A DNA stretch of 64,000 nucleotides from FEN-1219 sp964503125 (GCA_964503125.1 CAZCZE010000009.1:1-64000); one strand, 5' to 3'. Counted from the first letter of the stretch, positions 46,571 to 55,772 are shown. Program-made: numbers and translations. The notes: generated from the letters alone by a model not told the origin.

Positions 46571-46954
46571 TCAGCGATTGAGCAGCGCGCCGGCGGCGAA
46601 GCCGAGCCACACGGCCGCGAGACACGATAAGAGCGACAGCGCCGCGTTCGCGGCGGCCGCGCCGAGCGCGCCGCTGCGCGCGAGATTCAATGTCTCCAAG
46701 CTGAACGACGAGAACGTCGTGAAGCCGCCGAGAATGCCGACGATGAAGAACGCGCGCGCGTCGGGGCCGAGCGTGGGCCGGCCGTCGGCCGTCACGAGCG
46801 CCGCGAGCACGCCGATGGCGAACGAGCCCGTGACGTTGACGAACAACGTGCCCCACGGGAAGCCGCTGCCGAGCCAGCGGACGGCCAAGCCCGAGCACGC
46901 GTAGCGCGCCACGCTCCCCATGGCGCCGCCGAGCGCGACCCAGAGGTACACCAT
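46571..46954 (-). CDS. crcB: Fluoride channel CrcB/FluC
   Basis: A 127-residue membrane protein with four helices. It has the family motifs: GGAMGSVARYACSG near the N-terminus, WGTLFVNVTGSFAIG and GFTTFSSFSLE. CrcB works as an antiparallel dimer that lets fluoride leave the cytosol. The ATG at 46954 has GGAG eight bases upstream. I looked for a fluoride riboswitch in the 87-base gap to the divergent amidase gene and saw none. Confidence 0.9.
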   Translation of the reverse strand: MVYLWVALGGAMGSVARYACSGLAVRWLGSGFPWGTLFVNVTGSFAIGVLAALVTADGRPTLGPDARAFFIVGILGGFTTFSSFSLETLNLARSGALGAAAANAALSLLSCLAAVWLGFAAGALLNR

Positions 46955-47041
46955 CCTCGTCACTCCGAGCGGAAGTCGCGGCCATAGTATCGAAAACCGG
47001 GCCGGACTATCCTCTGCGGAGCAGCACCGGGGGGAACAACA

Positions 47042-48523
47042 ATGACGACCGACAGCCCGATCAGCCGCCGCGATCTCATGGCCGCCGCCGCAGCCGGGGC
47101 CGTCCTCACGACGACGCGCGTCGCGGGGCAACCACGCAGCGACGAGCTCACGAAGCTCTCGATCGACGAAGCGAGCCGCCGCATTGCGTCGCGCGAGCTC
47201 TCGCCCGTCGAGCTCACGCGCGCCTATCTCGACCGCATCGAGCGCGTCGAGCCGCGCGTCAACGCCTTCATCACGGTGACGGCCGAGCAAGCGCTCGAGC
47301 AGGCGCGTGCCGCCGCGCGCGAGCTCGCGGCGGGGCGCTCGCGCGGGCCGTTGCACGGCGTGCCCGTAGCGCTCAAGGACAACATCGACACGGCCGGCGT
47401 GCTGACGACGGCCGCGAGCGCCGTGTACGCCGACCGCATTCCGGCCGAGGACGCCGAGTGCGTGCGCAAGCTGCGCGAGGCGGGCGCGATATTCCTCGGC
47501 AAGCTCAACATGCACGAGTTCGCTTACGGCGGCACCTCTGCCGTCACGCACTACGGGCCCGTGCACAACCCCTGGAATCTCGACCACCACCCCGGCGGGT
47601 CGTCGGGCGGCTCGGCGGCGGCCGTCGCCGCGCGGCTCTGCGCCGCGGCGCTCGGCACCGACACGGCGGCCTCGGTGCGCTACCCGGCCGCGTGCTGCGG
47701 CGTCGTGGGGCTCAAGGCCACGCACGGACTCGCGAGCATCCGCGGCATCGTGCCGCTCTCCGAGTTCCACGATCATGTCGGGCCCATCGCGCGCAGTGTC
47801 GCCGACACGGCCATCGTGATGACGGCGCTCGCGGGTTTCGATCCACTCGACCCCGTGAGCATCCGCGCCGAGCGCGAGGATCTGCGCGCCGCGATCGGCC
47901 GCGAGGTTCGCGGGCTGCGCATCGGGGTTCCGCGTTCGCCGTTCTTCGAGGGGCTCGATCCAGAGATCGACGCGGCAACGGGCCGCGCGCTCGAGGTGCT
48001 CACCGGCCTCACGGGTCCGATGCGCGACGTGACCATCACGGCGCCCGACACGTACGCGCTGCTCGACGCGGAGACGCACGCCTATCACGCGCCGTTGCTC
48101 GCCGACCAAGCGAACCACGCGCTCTACCAGCCGCTCACGTTGCGGCGTGTCATGGGCGGGGCGAGCGTCTCGGCGCAGCTGTACATCGAGCAACGCCGCC
48201 GAATGACGATCGCGCGCAACACGATCGCCGATGTGTTCGCGGACGTCGACATTCTCGTCGCGCCGACCTGCATGGCCTTGCCGGCGACGATCGCCACGGT
48301 GCTCGCGAACCCGGCGGCGGAGGGCTCGCTGATCCGCAACACGCTGCCGTTCAACGTCTTCGGCATCCCCGCGATCAGCGTGCCGTGCGGGTTTACACGC
48401 TTAGGCCTGCCGATCGGCCTCCAGATCGTCGGCCCGCGGCTCGGCGAGGCGCGCGTGCTCGCCCTCGCGCACGCCTACGAGCAGGCCACGGAGTGGCACC
48501 GCCGCGAGCCGCCGCTCGCTTGA
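47042..48523 (+). CDS. Tat-exported amidase (amidase signature family)
   Basis: A 493-residue amidase. The N-terminus has a twin-arginine signal (PISRRDLMAAAAAGAVLTTT). The catalytic Lys is in GVPVALKDNIDTAG, the cis-Ser in PGGSSGGSAAAVAA, and the nucleophile Ser in GTDTAASVRYPAA. The usual motif is DTGGSIR, so both glycines that shape the oxyanion hole are alanines here. Amidase-signature enzymes hydrolyse carboxamides. Export points to a periplasmic substrate. It is divergent from crcB. Confidence 0.88.
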   Translation: MTTDSPISRRDLMAAAAAGAVLTTTRVAGQPRSDELTKLSIDEASRRIASRELSPVELTRAYLDRIERVEPRVNAFITVTAEQALEQARAAARELAAGRSRGPLHGVPVALKDNIDTAGVLTTAASAVYADRIPAEDAECVRKLREAGAIFLGKLNMHEFAYGGTSAVTHYGPVHNPWNLDHHPGGSSGGSAAAVAARLCAAALGTDTAASVRYPAACCGVVGLKATHGLASIRGIVPLSEFHDHVGPIARSVADTAIVMTALAGFDPLDPVSIRAEREDLRAAIGREVRGLRIGVPRSPFFEGLDPEIDAATGRALEVLTGLTGPMRDVTITAPDTYALLDAETHAYHAPLLADQANHALYQPLTLRRVMGGASVSAQLYIEQRRRMTIARNTIADVFADVDILVAPTCMALPATIATVLANPAAEGSLIRNTLPFNVFGIPAISVPCGFTRLGLPIGLQIVGPRLGEARVLALAHAYEQATEWHRREPPLA

Positions 48524-48603
48524 CGGCCGCGAGGTCGGCCCGGCTGCGAACCAAGCAGCGCGCGGCGCGGTCATAGAGCTTCGACGCCGTACCGCGAGTC
48601 CCG

Positions 48604-49521
48604 ATGCGCGAGCTTAAGGTGGCCGTCCAATCGACCGATCCCGGGCCGCGCGGGGGTGTGGTGCGTTTCACCGCGTCGTGGTGGCGCAACGCGCTCCTGA
48701 TTTCCGTGCTCGTGCACGCCGCGGGCGTTTATGTCGCCGGCCGCATCGCGTTCATCGTCGACGAGCCACCCCCGCTGCCGGACCTCGCCGATTTTTTCTG
48801 GAGCGTCGAGCGCGTCGTGCCGCCGCCGAGTGCGCCGCCGCCGAGCGAAGCTCCACGTGCCGTCGAAACGCCGAGTGCGCCGGTGGTCGTCGACGCGCCC
48901 GTTACGCCCGAGATCCGCGAGCAGCCGGCCGAGGAGGCGGCACCGCCGTCGCGCGTCGCGACCGAGGTGGTCCCCGAGTCGGCTCCGGCGGAGGCTACCG
49001 CCGAAGCCGAGCTGCCGAGCCGCAACGACTTGGAGGAGGCGCGCCTGCGCGCGGCCGAGGAGGTTATTGCGGAGCGTTCGGGCGCGGACTCGTACCTCAC
49101 GTTCACGATCGACGACGTCGCGCCGCCGCGTCCGGAGCCCGAGCCGAAACCGGAGCGCAGCATCTTCGACGGCGGCGGAGCGGACTACGGCGGACGATCC
49201 GTCGCGACGGTGGGCCAACAACGCACGAAGTTCGGCCGCAAGCTCGCCGAGCTCTGCAATGCGCTCACGGGCGGTCTCGGCGTCTCGTTCCAGGGTTTCG
49301 GGTTGTTCAGCGCCTGCGCAAACCCCGACGACGAGCCGAGCGGCTTGTTTCCCGAGGTGCGCCCCGCCTATTTGGACTTGCTGCCGGAGTGCGCCGAGTC
49401 GCAGCCGGAGAACCCGGAGCTCGCGGCCGCGGCCCCGTTCTCGACCGTGAAATGCCGGCTCGTGGACCCGGTCGAGGTGGAGCGTTGGGCGTACCCGGGC
49501 CAGCCCCGGTCGACGCCTTGA
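48604..49521 (+). CDS. TonB-like single-pass membrane protein with a Pro-rich linker
   Basis: A 305-residue protein. One membrane helix (residues ~27-50, NALLISVLVHAAGVYVAG) is followed by a Pro/Ala/Glu-rich stretch of about 100 residues, starting PPPLPDLADFFW. This is the layout of TonB or TolA. The periplasmic C-terminal 130 residues (KFGRKLAELCNALTGGLG, FSACANPDDE) do not match the TonB C-terminal fold and contain four cysteines. It may span the periplasm to energise or tether an outer-membrane partner. No ExbBD genes adjoin it. Function unknown. Confidence 0.55.
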   Translation: MRELKVAVQSTDPGPRGGVVRFTASWWRNALLISVLVHAAGVYVAGRIAFIVDEPPPLPDLADFFWSVERVVPPPSAPPPSEAPRAVETPSAPVVVDAPVTPEIREQPAEEAAPPSRVATEVVPESAPAEATAEAELPSRNDLEEARLRAAEEVIAERSGADSYLTFTIDDVAPPRPEPEPKPERSIFDGGGADYGGRSVATVGQQRTKFGRKLAELCNALTGGLGVSFQGFGLFSACANPDDEPSGLFPEVRPAYLDLLPECAESQPENPELAAAAPFSTVKCRLVDPVEVERWAYPGQPRSTP

Positions 49522-49589
49522 GCCGGGCCGTGTAATGCAGCACGGGTCTCGCGCGTATATAGCTCGATGGGCGTCATTGACTCCCTTAT

Positions 49590-49613
49590 TTGTCCTATGT
49601 GAAGCTATGACAA
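49590..49613. promoter_or_regulatory. Possible operator of the GntR-exporter operon
   Basis: TTGTC and GACAA are exact complements separated by 14 bases and end just before the ATG at 49615. A -35-like TTGACT lies at 49577-49582, without a clear -10. YtrA-type GntR proteins usually repress their own operon through a dyad at this position. Confidence 0.35.
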
Positions 49614-49614
49614 T

Positions 49615-50013
49615 ATGGACATCACGATCGTCGCCACGTCGCCCGAGCCCGTCTACGAGCAGATCGTCCGGCAGATCCAGGACGGTGTGGCCGCGGGCGA
49701 GCTCGAGCCGGGGGCGCCGTTGCCCACGGTGCGGCAGCTCGCGGGCGACTTGCAGCTCAACCGCAACACGGTCGCGCGCGCCTACAAGCAGCTCGAGGAC
49801 CGGGGCGTGATCTTGACGGCAGGGCGGCGCGGGACGTTCGTGCGCGCCGATGCGTCGCGCGAGGTCGAGCGCATCAAATCGAACCGTGCCGAGCGCAAGG
49901 TCGAGCAGGTCGTGAGCTCGCTGCTCGGCGAGGGTGTGAGTCGCGAGGAGATCACGGCTCTGTTCAATGACGCGCTGCGCGCAGCGCGTCGTGCAAGGGA
50001 AACCACGTCATGA
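49615..50013 (+). CDS. GntR-family regulator, YtrA subfamily
   Basis: A 132-residue protein. The winged helix shows PVYEQIVRQIQDGVAAGELE, LPTVRQLAGDLQLNRNTVAR and GVILTAGRRGTFV. A short C-terminal helical tail is typical of the YtrA group, which controls ABC exporter operons. The stop overlaps the next start by four bases (ATGA). It is the first of six genes on one strand that end with an ABC exporter, so it most likely controls them all. Confidence 0.85.
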   Translation: MDITIVATSPEPVYEQIVRQIQDGVAAGELEPGAPLPTVRQLAGDLQLNRNTVARAYKQLEDRGVILTAGRRGTFVRADASREVERIKSNRAERKVEQVVSSLLGEGVSREEITALFNDALRAARRARETTS

Positions 50014-50927
50014 CCGAGTGGATCGATTTCACCATCTACGCACTGCAGGCGGCGCTGTTCTGGGTGTTCCTGCCGCGCCAGGGCCGGCAGTTCGGCGCGC
50101 CCATGATCGCGGATCGCAATCCCGCGTGGCTCGCCGCGAACCCGGGCATGGTCGCGTACCTGAAAAACAGCACGGGCTTCCTCCAGGTTTGGTACGTCTG
50201 GGCGACGGTCTCGATTGCCGTGTTGCTCGCCGTGCGCCTCGGCTGGCGCCCGTTCGACGGCTCCGCGCCGAGTTGGGAGGTGCTCAAAAATTGGCACGGT
50301 CTACTCATGATCATGGGCATGCTCGGCTGGTTCGTGTCCGCGGGGCTCTGGTTCCGCTGGCTAGCGTGCAACGTGCCGCTCGCCGATACGCGCAGCGCGA
50401 CGTTGCGGCGGCGCACGACGGAAAACTACATCTCGGCGCCTTGGCGCGTCGTCGTCGAGACCCTGACCGTGCTCCACCTCGCGGCCTGGCTCGTCGTTGC
50501 GGCCGTGCAAGACGAGCTCGTCGCGAACTACTGGGGCAAGTTCGCGTTCATCGTCACAATGACGGTGTTCTTCGCGGTGTTCGCGCGGTTCGTTCCGCGC
50601 CGTCGGCCGGGCTACCCCGATCGAATTTTCGGTGACACGTTTCGGCGCGTGGAGCTCCGCGTCGCCTATGTGCTGCGGCTCGCGCCGCTCATCGCGGGCG
50701 CCACGGTGCTCGGCGAGACGCTCACGGGCGGCGACTTCGATCGGGCCGCGCACCTCCTTCTCGTGCTGCTCGTGACCGGACTGCTCAGCGTGTTTTTGTT
50801 CCTGCGGCCGGCCGCGGGGACGGGTGGCGCCCCGACGCTGGCGCGCCGCGCGGGCGGCGCCGAGATGATGGGTACACGTTTTGGAAGTACTATGCACGGC
50901 TCCGTTTCGGAGCGGCGCGCTGTTTGA
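50010..50927 (+). CDS. Polytopic membrane protein of unknown function
   Basis: A 305-residue inner-membrane protein with about six helices, for example near residues 3-20 (IYALQAALFWVFLP), 65-85, 95-115, 150-165, 172-190 and 245-262. Between them lie charged loops such as RGQ-type LPRQGRQFGAPM. I do not recognise the family. It is translationally coupled to the GntR regulator (ATGA) and is followed by a Yip1-domain membrane protein, so it may sense or assist the exporter downstream. Confidence 0.7.
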   Translation: MTEWIDFTIYALQAALFWVFLPRQGRQFGAPMIADRNPAWLAANPGMVAYLKNSTGFLQVWYVWATVSIAVLLAVRLGWRPFDGSAPSWEVLKNWHGLLMIMGMLGWFVSAGLWFRWLACNVPLADTRSATLRRRTTENYISAPWRVVVETLTVLHLAAWLVVAAVQDELVANYWGKFAFIVTMTVFFAVFARFVPRRRPGYPDRIFGDTFRRVELRVAYVLRLAPLIAGATVLGETLTGGDFDRAAHLLLVLLVTGLLSVFLFLRPAAGTGGAPTLARRAGGAEMMGTRFGSTMHGSVSERRAV

Positions 50928-50948
50928 CGCTTACCTAGGACTGCAAAC

Positions 50949-51653
50949 ATGGCCAACACCGGCGTACTGGCGATTGCGACCAACATCTTCACGGCACCGA
51001 GCGAAGCGTTCGCGGCGATCAAGGAGCGGCCGTCGCCTTGGCTGCCGTTGTTGCTGATCCTGCTTGGCTACTGTTTGACCACGTACTTCTACATGAATGC
51101 CGTGGATCTGCCGTGGCTCCTCGATCGGCAACTGGCAAACGCGGAGCTCACGGACGAGCAACGCAGGCAGGCCGTGGACGCATCAATGCAGATTCCGCCG
51201 ACTGCGCTCGCTGCGATCAGCGCGGCCGGCACTTGCATCGTGATTCTGATCGTTTACGCGCTCACGGCCCTGTACTACACGGGCGTGTCGTTCGCGACCA
51301 ACACCGGGGTGAAGTACGGCCAGTGGTTCGGTCTGGTCTTGTGGTGCTCGTTGCCGAGCGTCCTCGGCCTGCTCGCGACGCTCGTCAACGTCCTCACGGG
51401 CGACATGCGGTTCGTGGTGCAGGAAGCGATCAATCCGCTCGCCTTCGGCAATCTGCTCGCGATCGACGCCGCCAATGCGTCGACGGTGGAACGCGTACTG
51501 CTGTCGCTCGACCCGACGACGCTATGGAGTGTCGTGTTGAGCATTCTCGGTTACCAAGCGTTGTCGCAGAAATCGATCGTTCACTCGACGATCGTCGTGC
51601 TCGCGCCGATCGCCATCATCGTGCTCATCAGCGTGCTCGCCTCTCTCCTCTAG
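50949..51653 (+). CDS. Yip1-domain membrane protein
   Basis: A 234-residue inner-membrane protein with five helices. The N-terminal IFTAPSEAFAAIKERPSPWL followed by a helix and a later KYGQWFGLVLWCSLPSVLG are typical of bacterial Yip1-family proteins (Pfam Yip1). Such genes often sit beside ABC exporters, but their role is not established. It is third in the GntR operon. Confidence 0.8.
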   Translation: MANTGVLAIATNIFTAPSEAFAAIKERPSPWLPLLLILLGYCLTTYFYMNAVDLPWLLDRQLANAELTDEQRRQAVDASMQIPPTALAAISAAGTCIVILIVYALTALYYTGVSFATNTGVKYGQWFGLVLWCSLPSVLGLLATLVNVLTGDMRFVVQEAINPLAFGNLLAIDAANASTVERVLLSLDPTTLWSVVLSILGYQALSQKSIVHSTIVVLAPIAIIVLISVLASLL

Positions 51654-51665
51654 TTTTCAGACGCC

Positions 51666-52871
51666 ATGAACAAGAAGCTACTGTTGATCGTCGGCCTCGT
51701 CGTGCTCGTCGTGGCCGTGCCGTTGGTGCGGGCGGCTTTAAGCGGCGGCTCGTCCGTCGAGGTGCAGGTGGAGAACCTCACGCCGCGCAGCATCCAGTCG
51801 TCGGTGCTGGCGTCGGGCAAGCTCGTCCACGAGGAGGAGGTCAAGCTCACGACGGAGGAGATCGGCCGCGTGACGGCCATCTACGTCGAAGAGGGCGCCA
51901 AGGTCACGAAGGGTGAGCTCGTGCTGCAAATCGACGATCAACGCCATCGCGCGGCCGTGGACCAGCAACAGGCGACGGTACGCATGCAGGAGATCGCGAT
52001 TCAGCGCACGCAGCTCCAGGTCGACAACCTGAAGACGCAATGGGAGCGCATGCGCGGCCTCCACGAGCGCCAGCTCATCGACGAGGACAGCTTCGTCACG
52101 TCCTCGAACAACCTCGAGATCGCCGAGATCGACTTGCGGTCGAGCCGCGAATCGCTGCAACAGGCGCGCGCCCAGCTCGATCAGCAGCAGGATCGGCTCA
52201 CCAAGACGAGTATCTATTCGCCGATCGACGGCACGGTGACGACGCTCGACATCAAGGTCGGCGAGACGGCTATCTCGAGCTCGACGAACATTCCGGGCTC
52301 GAGCCTCATGACGATCGCCGATCCCGCGAGCATCTACACCGAGGTCAACGTCGACGAGGCCGACATCGCGAACGTGGTCGTAGGCCAACAGGCGCGCGTC
52401 TACGCCATCGCATACCCCGATCAACCTGTCGAAGGTGTCGTCGATTCGATCGCCGTGTCGGCCAAGGTGGCCGAAGGCCAGCAAGGTCAGAGCTTCGCGA
52501 TCAAGATCCGGCTGCTCGATCCCGAGCAGATCACGTTGCGGCCCGGCATGACTTGCCGCGCCGAAATTTTCACCGCCACGAAGGGCGACGCGCTCGCCGT
52601 GCCGATCCAGGCCATCCTCGTCGAGGAAGACCTCGCGGCCGACGAGACACGGCGCGACGTGTTCGTGGTTCGCGGCGAGCGTGCGACCAAGATCCCCGTC
52701 GAGGTAGGTCTCTCCGACGACACTTATCAGGAGATCGTGTCGGGGCTCTCTTCGGGCGACCGGGTCATCACGGGGCCGGATCGCGTGTTACGCGCGCTCG
52801 AGGACGGCGATCGCGTCATCGTCAGAGAGGGCGATGACGACCGGCAGGCCGGCTCCGACGCAGACGAGTGA
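51666..52871 (+). CDS. HlyD/MacA-family periplasmic adaptor
   Basis: A 401-residue adaptor with one N-terminal anchor (LLLIVGLVVLVVAVPLV). Lipoyl halves and a helical hairpin (about residues 95-175, rich in Gln) are followed by the beta-barrel (RLLDPEQITLRPGMTC). It is followed by its ATPase after seven bases and then by its permease, forming a MacAB-like pump with separate ATPase and permease subunits. No outer-membrane channel is encoded here, so it would use one elsewhere, perhaps the NodT protein at 3413. Confidence 0.88.
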   Translation: MNKKLLLIVGLVVLVVAVPLVRAALSGGSSVEVQVENLTPRSIQSSVLASGKLVHEEEVKLTTEEIGRVTAIYVEEGAKVTKGELVLQIDDQRHRAAVDQQQATVRMQEIAIQRTQLQVDNLKTQWERMRGLHERQLIDEDSFVTSSNNLEIAEIDLRSSRESLQQARAQLDQQQDRLTKTSIYSPIDGTVTTLDIKVGETAISSSTNIPGSSLMTIADPASIYTEVNVDEADIANVVVGQQARVYAIAYPDQPVEGVVDSIAVSAKVAEGQQGQSFAIKIRLLDPEQITLRPGMTCRAEIFTATKGDALAVPIQAILVEEDLAADETRRDVFVVRGERATKIPVEVGLSDDTYQEIVSGLSSGDRVITGPDRVLRALEDGDRVIVREGDDDRQAGSDADE

Positions 52872-52878
52872 GGCGTCG

Positions 52879-53580
52879 ATGGCCGTCATCGAGCTGTCCG
52901 CGATCAGCAAGCACTATGAGATGGGCCAGCAGCTCATCAAGGCCGTCGATAGCCTCGATCTCACGATCGACTACAACGAGTACGTGGTGTTCATTGGCTC
53001 GTCGGGCTCCGGCAAGTCCACGCTCATGAACATCATCGGCTGTCTCGATACCCCGACCGCCGGCCGCTACGTGCTCAACCAACGCGACGTGAGCGGGCTC
53101 GACGAGAACGAGCTGGCCGACATCCGCAACCAGGAGATCGGCTTCATCTTTCAGAGCTTCAACTTGCTGCCGCGCGCTTCGGCGCTGAAGAACGTGATGC
53201 AGCCGCTCATCTATCGCGGCTTGAGCTTCGCGGACCGCAAGGCCGAGGCCGAGCGCGTGCTCGAGCGCGTAGGGCTCGCCGATCGCAGCGATCACCTGCC
53301 GAACCAGCTCTCGGGCGGGCAGCGGCAGCGCGTCGCCATCGCTCGCGCGCTCGTCACGAACCCGTCGATCCTGCTCGCCGACGAGCCGACGGGCAATCTC
53401 GACTCGCAGACGAGCGTCGAGATCCTGGGCCTCTTCGACGAGTTGCACAACGACGGGCAGACGATCATCGTCGTGACGCACGAGCCCGACGTGGCCGCGC
53501 ATGGCCAGCGCATCGTGCGCCTCAAGGACGGCAAGGTTTTGGAGGATCGACGCAATGAGCGCCAACACGCCAGTCACTGA
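52879..53580 (+). CDS. ABC transporter ATP-binding protein (LolD/MacB-type)
   Basis: A 233-residue ATPase with Walker A GSSGSGKST, signature LSGGQRQR and Walker B ILLADEPTGNLDS. GAGG stands six bases before the ATG. It belongs to the LolD/MacB group that drives type VII ABC exporters. It overlaps the permease gene by 26 bases, which implies tight translational coupling. Confidence 0.92.
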   Translation: MAVIELSAISKHYEMGQQLIKAVDSLDLTIDYNEYVVFIGSSGSGKSTLMNIIGCLDTPTAGRYVLNQRDVSGLDENELADIRNQEIGFIFQSFNLLPRASALKNVMQPLIYRGLSFADRKAEAERVLERVGLADRSDHLPNQLSGGQRQRVAIARALVTNPSILLADEPTGNLDSQTSVEILGLFDELHNDGQTIIVVTHEPDVAAHGQRIVRLKDGKVLEDRRNERQHASH

Positions 53581-54850
53581 GCGGAAGGTGAAGCCACGCC
53601 CGCACTTCGGCGGCGCGCAGTTTCCGTTATGGTTCGCCGCCACCGAAGGCGCGCGCTCGGCGCTCGAGTCGATTCGCGCCCACAGCTTCCGCAGCTTCTT
53701 GACGACGCTCGGCATCGTGATCGGCGTGGCTTCGGTCATCGCCATGGTGTCGATCATTCAAGGGTTGAGCGTCACGATCGGGCAGCAGTTCCAGGGGCTC
53801 GGCAGCAACGGCGTGACCGTGTCCTCGTTCACGTCGCGCGAGAATTGGATGGCGGGACGCATCGCGCGCCTCACGCAAACGGACCACGACCTGATCCGTT
53901 ACCGCGTCGACGGTCTCGAATCGATCACGCCGATCATGAATGCTCAGGGGCAGGTGCGCGCGGGCGCCAAAGCCTCCGCCGCGCAAGTCGTCGGCTCCAC
54001 GTATATCTACCAGGCCATCGGTCAGTACTTCACGACCCGGGGGCGGTTCTTGTCGGATAGCGACAACCAGACGCGGCGGCGCGTGGCCGTGATCGGCGAG
54101 CAAGTCCGCGCAGATCTATCGCTGCCCGAAGACCCGATCGGCGAGTACATCCAGTTCAACGGCGAATGGCTCAAAGTCATCGGCTTGCTCGAGGAGAAGG
54201 GCGAAATCTTCGGTCAAAGCCAGGACAACCAAGTGATCGTGCCGTTCACCACGCTCGCGAGCCTGCAAGGCAATCAGCGCAGACCCGACATGTGGATTCG
54301 ATTCACGGTGCGCGATCTCGCGGAGCTCGACAACATCAACGCCACGATCACTCGGCTGCTGCGTTCGGCGCACAATCTCCCCACGGATGAAGAAGACGAC
54401 TTTCGTATCCAGACCGCGCAGCAGCTCCAAGACACGTTCGAAAGCATCTTGAACACGGTGACGATCGTCATGGCCGGCATCGTGAGCATCTCGCTGCTCG
54501 TCGGCGGCATCGGCATCATGAACATCATGCTCGTGTCGGTGACGGAGCGGACGCGCGAGATCGGCATCTGCAAGGCCATCGGCGCCAAGCGCCATCACAT
54601 CCTGTTGCAATTCCTACTCGAGGCGCTCGTGCTGTGTCTGCTCGGCGGGTTCATCGGGCTCGTGATCGGTTATGGCACGGGTGCGCTCATCGCCTCGCTC
54701 ATTCCCGGATTCCCGGCGGAAGCGTATACGCCGTGGTGGGCCGTCGCGCTCGCGCTCGGTTTTTCGGGGTTCGTCGGCATCGTGTTCGGCATGCTGCCCG
54801 CGGCGAAAGCCGCCAACCTCGATCCCATCAGCTCGCTGCGCTACGAGTAG
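53555..54850 (+). CDS. MacB-like ABC permease (MacB_PCD/FtsX)
   Basis: A 431-residue permease: one N-terminal helix (about 45-70, LTTLGIVIGVASVIAMVSII), a periplasmic MacB_PCD domain of about 230 residues, and three C-terminal helices starting with GIVSISLLVGGIGIMNIMLV, followed by SVTERTREIGICKAIGAKR. This is the standard single-subunit form. It ends the six-gene GntR-controlled operon. The exported compound is unknown. Confidence 0.9.
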   Translation: MSANTPVTERKVKPRPHFGGAQFPLWFAATEGARSALESIRAHSFRSFLTTLGIVIGVASVIAMVSIIQGLSVTIGQQFQGLGSNGVTVSSFTSRENWMAGRIARLTQTDHDLIRYRVDGLESITPIMNAQGQVRAGAKASAAQVVGSTYIYQAIGQYFTTRGRFLSDSDNQTRRRVAVIGEQVRADLSLPEDPIGEYIQFNGEWLKVIGLLEEKGEIFGQSQDNQVIVPFTTLASLQGNQRRPDMWIRFTVRDLAELDNINATITRLLRSAHNLPTDEEDDFRIQTAQQLQDTFESILNTVTIVMAGIVSISLLVGGIGIMNIMLVSVTERTREIGICKAIGAKRHHILLQFLLEALVLCLLGGFIGLVIGYGTGALIASLIPGFPAEAYTPWWAVALALGFSGFVGIVFGMLPAAKAANLDPISSLRYE

Positions 54851-54971
54851 CGTTCCGCCGTCGGCCGGGTACCCCGAGCACCGCAAGCGGATCCCGAGCC
54901 CGAGACACCACCGCTAGTCTGCGAGCGGTTCTGCACGTGCTCGGACTTCCGCACCTGCTTGTAGCGCGCTA

Positions 54972-55427
54972 GCCGAGAAAACCGATGCCGCGCGCCATCA
55001 TCGGCGCCAGCAGCATGATGACGAACAATAGCGTGAGCTCGGCATGGAGGACGATGCGCACGGCGCGGCGCGTGTCGGGCAAGAACTCGGGCACACGCTG
55101 CGCGCGCAGCGCGGCGCGCCAGCGCAGGAACTTGACGGTCGGATAGATCGACAGCAGCCCGACGACGATGAATAGCGTGAGCTTGGCGAGGAACGTGCCG
55201 CTTGCGAAGTAGTACGCGGCGCCTTTCTCCGTGTAGAACACTCGCAATAAACCGGCGACGACGAGCACCATGGCGGCGACGCCGTAGACGGCGTCCATGC
55301 GCAGCACGCTGCGTGCCGACGCGACCGTGAGGTCGTTGCGCAGCAGCACGAGCTCCGTCATGAGCGCGGCGACGACGAGAAACGCCGCCGCGTGATGGAT
55401 GAAGGCGAGGGTGATCGTGGCGGTCAT
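54972..55427 (-). CDS. DUF2214-family membrane protein
   Basis: A protein of about 152 residues with four helices: IHHAAAFLVVAALMTELVLL, YGVAAMVLVVAGLLRVFY, LAKLTLFIVVGLLSIYPTVK and a final LTLLFVIMLLAPMMAR. The pattern of His pairs and KxxxxFxxG matches DUF2214. Function unknown. The ATG at 55427 has GGAG about eight bases upstream and is preferred to a start 14 codons earlier. Confidence 0.75.
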
Positions 55428-55510
55428 GCTGCTTGCTCCGGTGCTCGCCGGAGTGTACCGGCGCGGCAATCCGTAGGAAATCGCCAGATTCGAACGGTTA
55501 CGCGCGGAAC

Positions 55511-55567
55511 TTGAGCCGCTACGATCCCGGCGTATGATGTGTATGTCACCGCTACCTGGTACACATC
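55511..55567 (+). promoter_or_regulatory. Promoter and operator of the vapBC operon
   Basis: TTGAGC (-35, 55511-55516) and TATGAT (-10, 55533-55538) are 16 bases apart. The inverted repeat GATGTGTA (55536-55543) and TACACATC (55560-55567) brackets the start of transcription. VapB-VapC complexes repress through GT-rich dyads of this type. Confidence 0.5.
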
Positions 55568-55568
55568 G

Positions 55569-55772
55569 ATGCGGACGAACATCGTGATCGACGACAAACT
55601 AATGAAAGCGGCCTTGCGAGCCACAGGCCTCAAGACCAAGCGTGAGGTGGTGGAGCATGCTCTTCGAACACTGCTGGGGCTACACGAGCAAGCAAAGGTA
55701 AGGGAGCTTCGGGGCAAGGTAGTCTGGGAAGGCGATCTCGAGGCCATGAGAACCGACCATGATCCTGATTGA
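55569..55772 (+). CDS. vapB: VapB-type antitoxin
   Basis: A 67-residue protein. The N-terminus is a ribbon-helix-helix DNA-binding domain of the VapB type 2 kind: MRTNIVIDDKLMKAALRATG followed by TKREVVEHALRTLL. The C-terminal acidic tail (WEGDLEAMRTDHD) should wrap the PIN toxin. It overlaps the toxin gene by 14 bases. Confidence 0.9.
   Translation: MRTNIVIDDKLMKAALRATGLKTKREVVEHALRTLLGLHEQAKVRELRGKVVWEGDLEAMRTDHDPD

Noticed and set aside
46955..47041. Fluoride riboswitch before crcB
   Set aside because: The conserved core of the fluoride aptamer is not visible in this gap.
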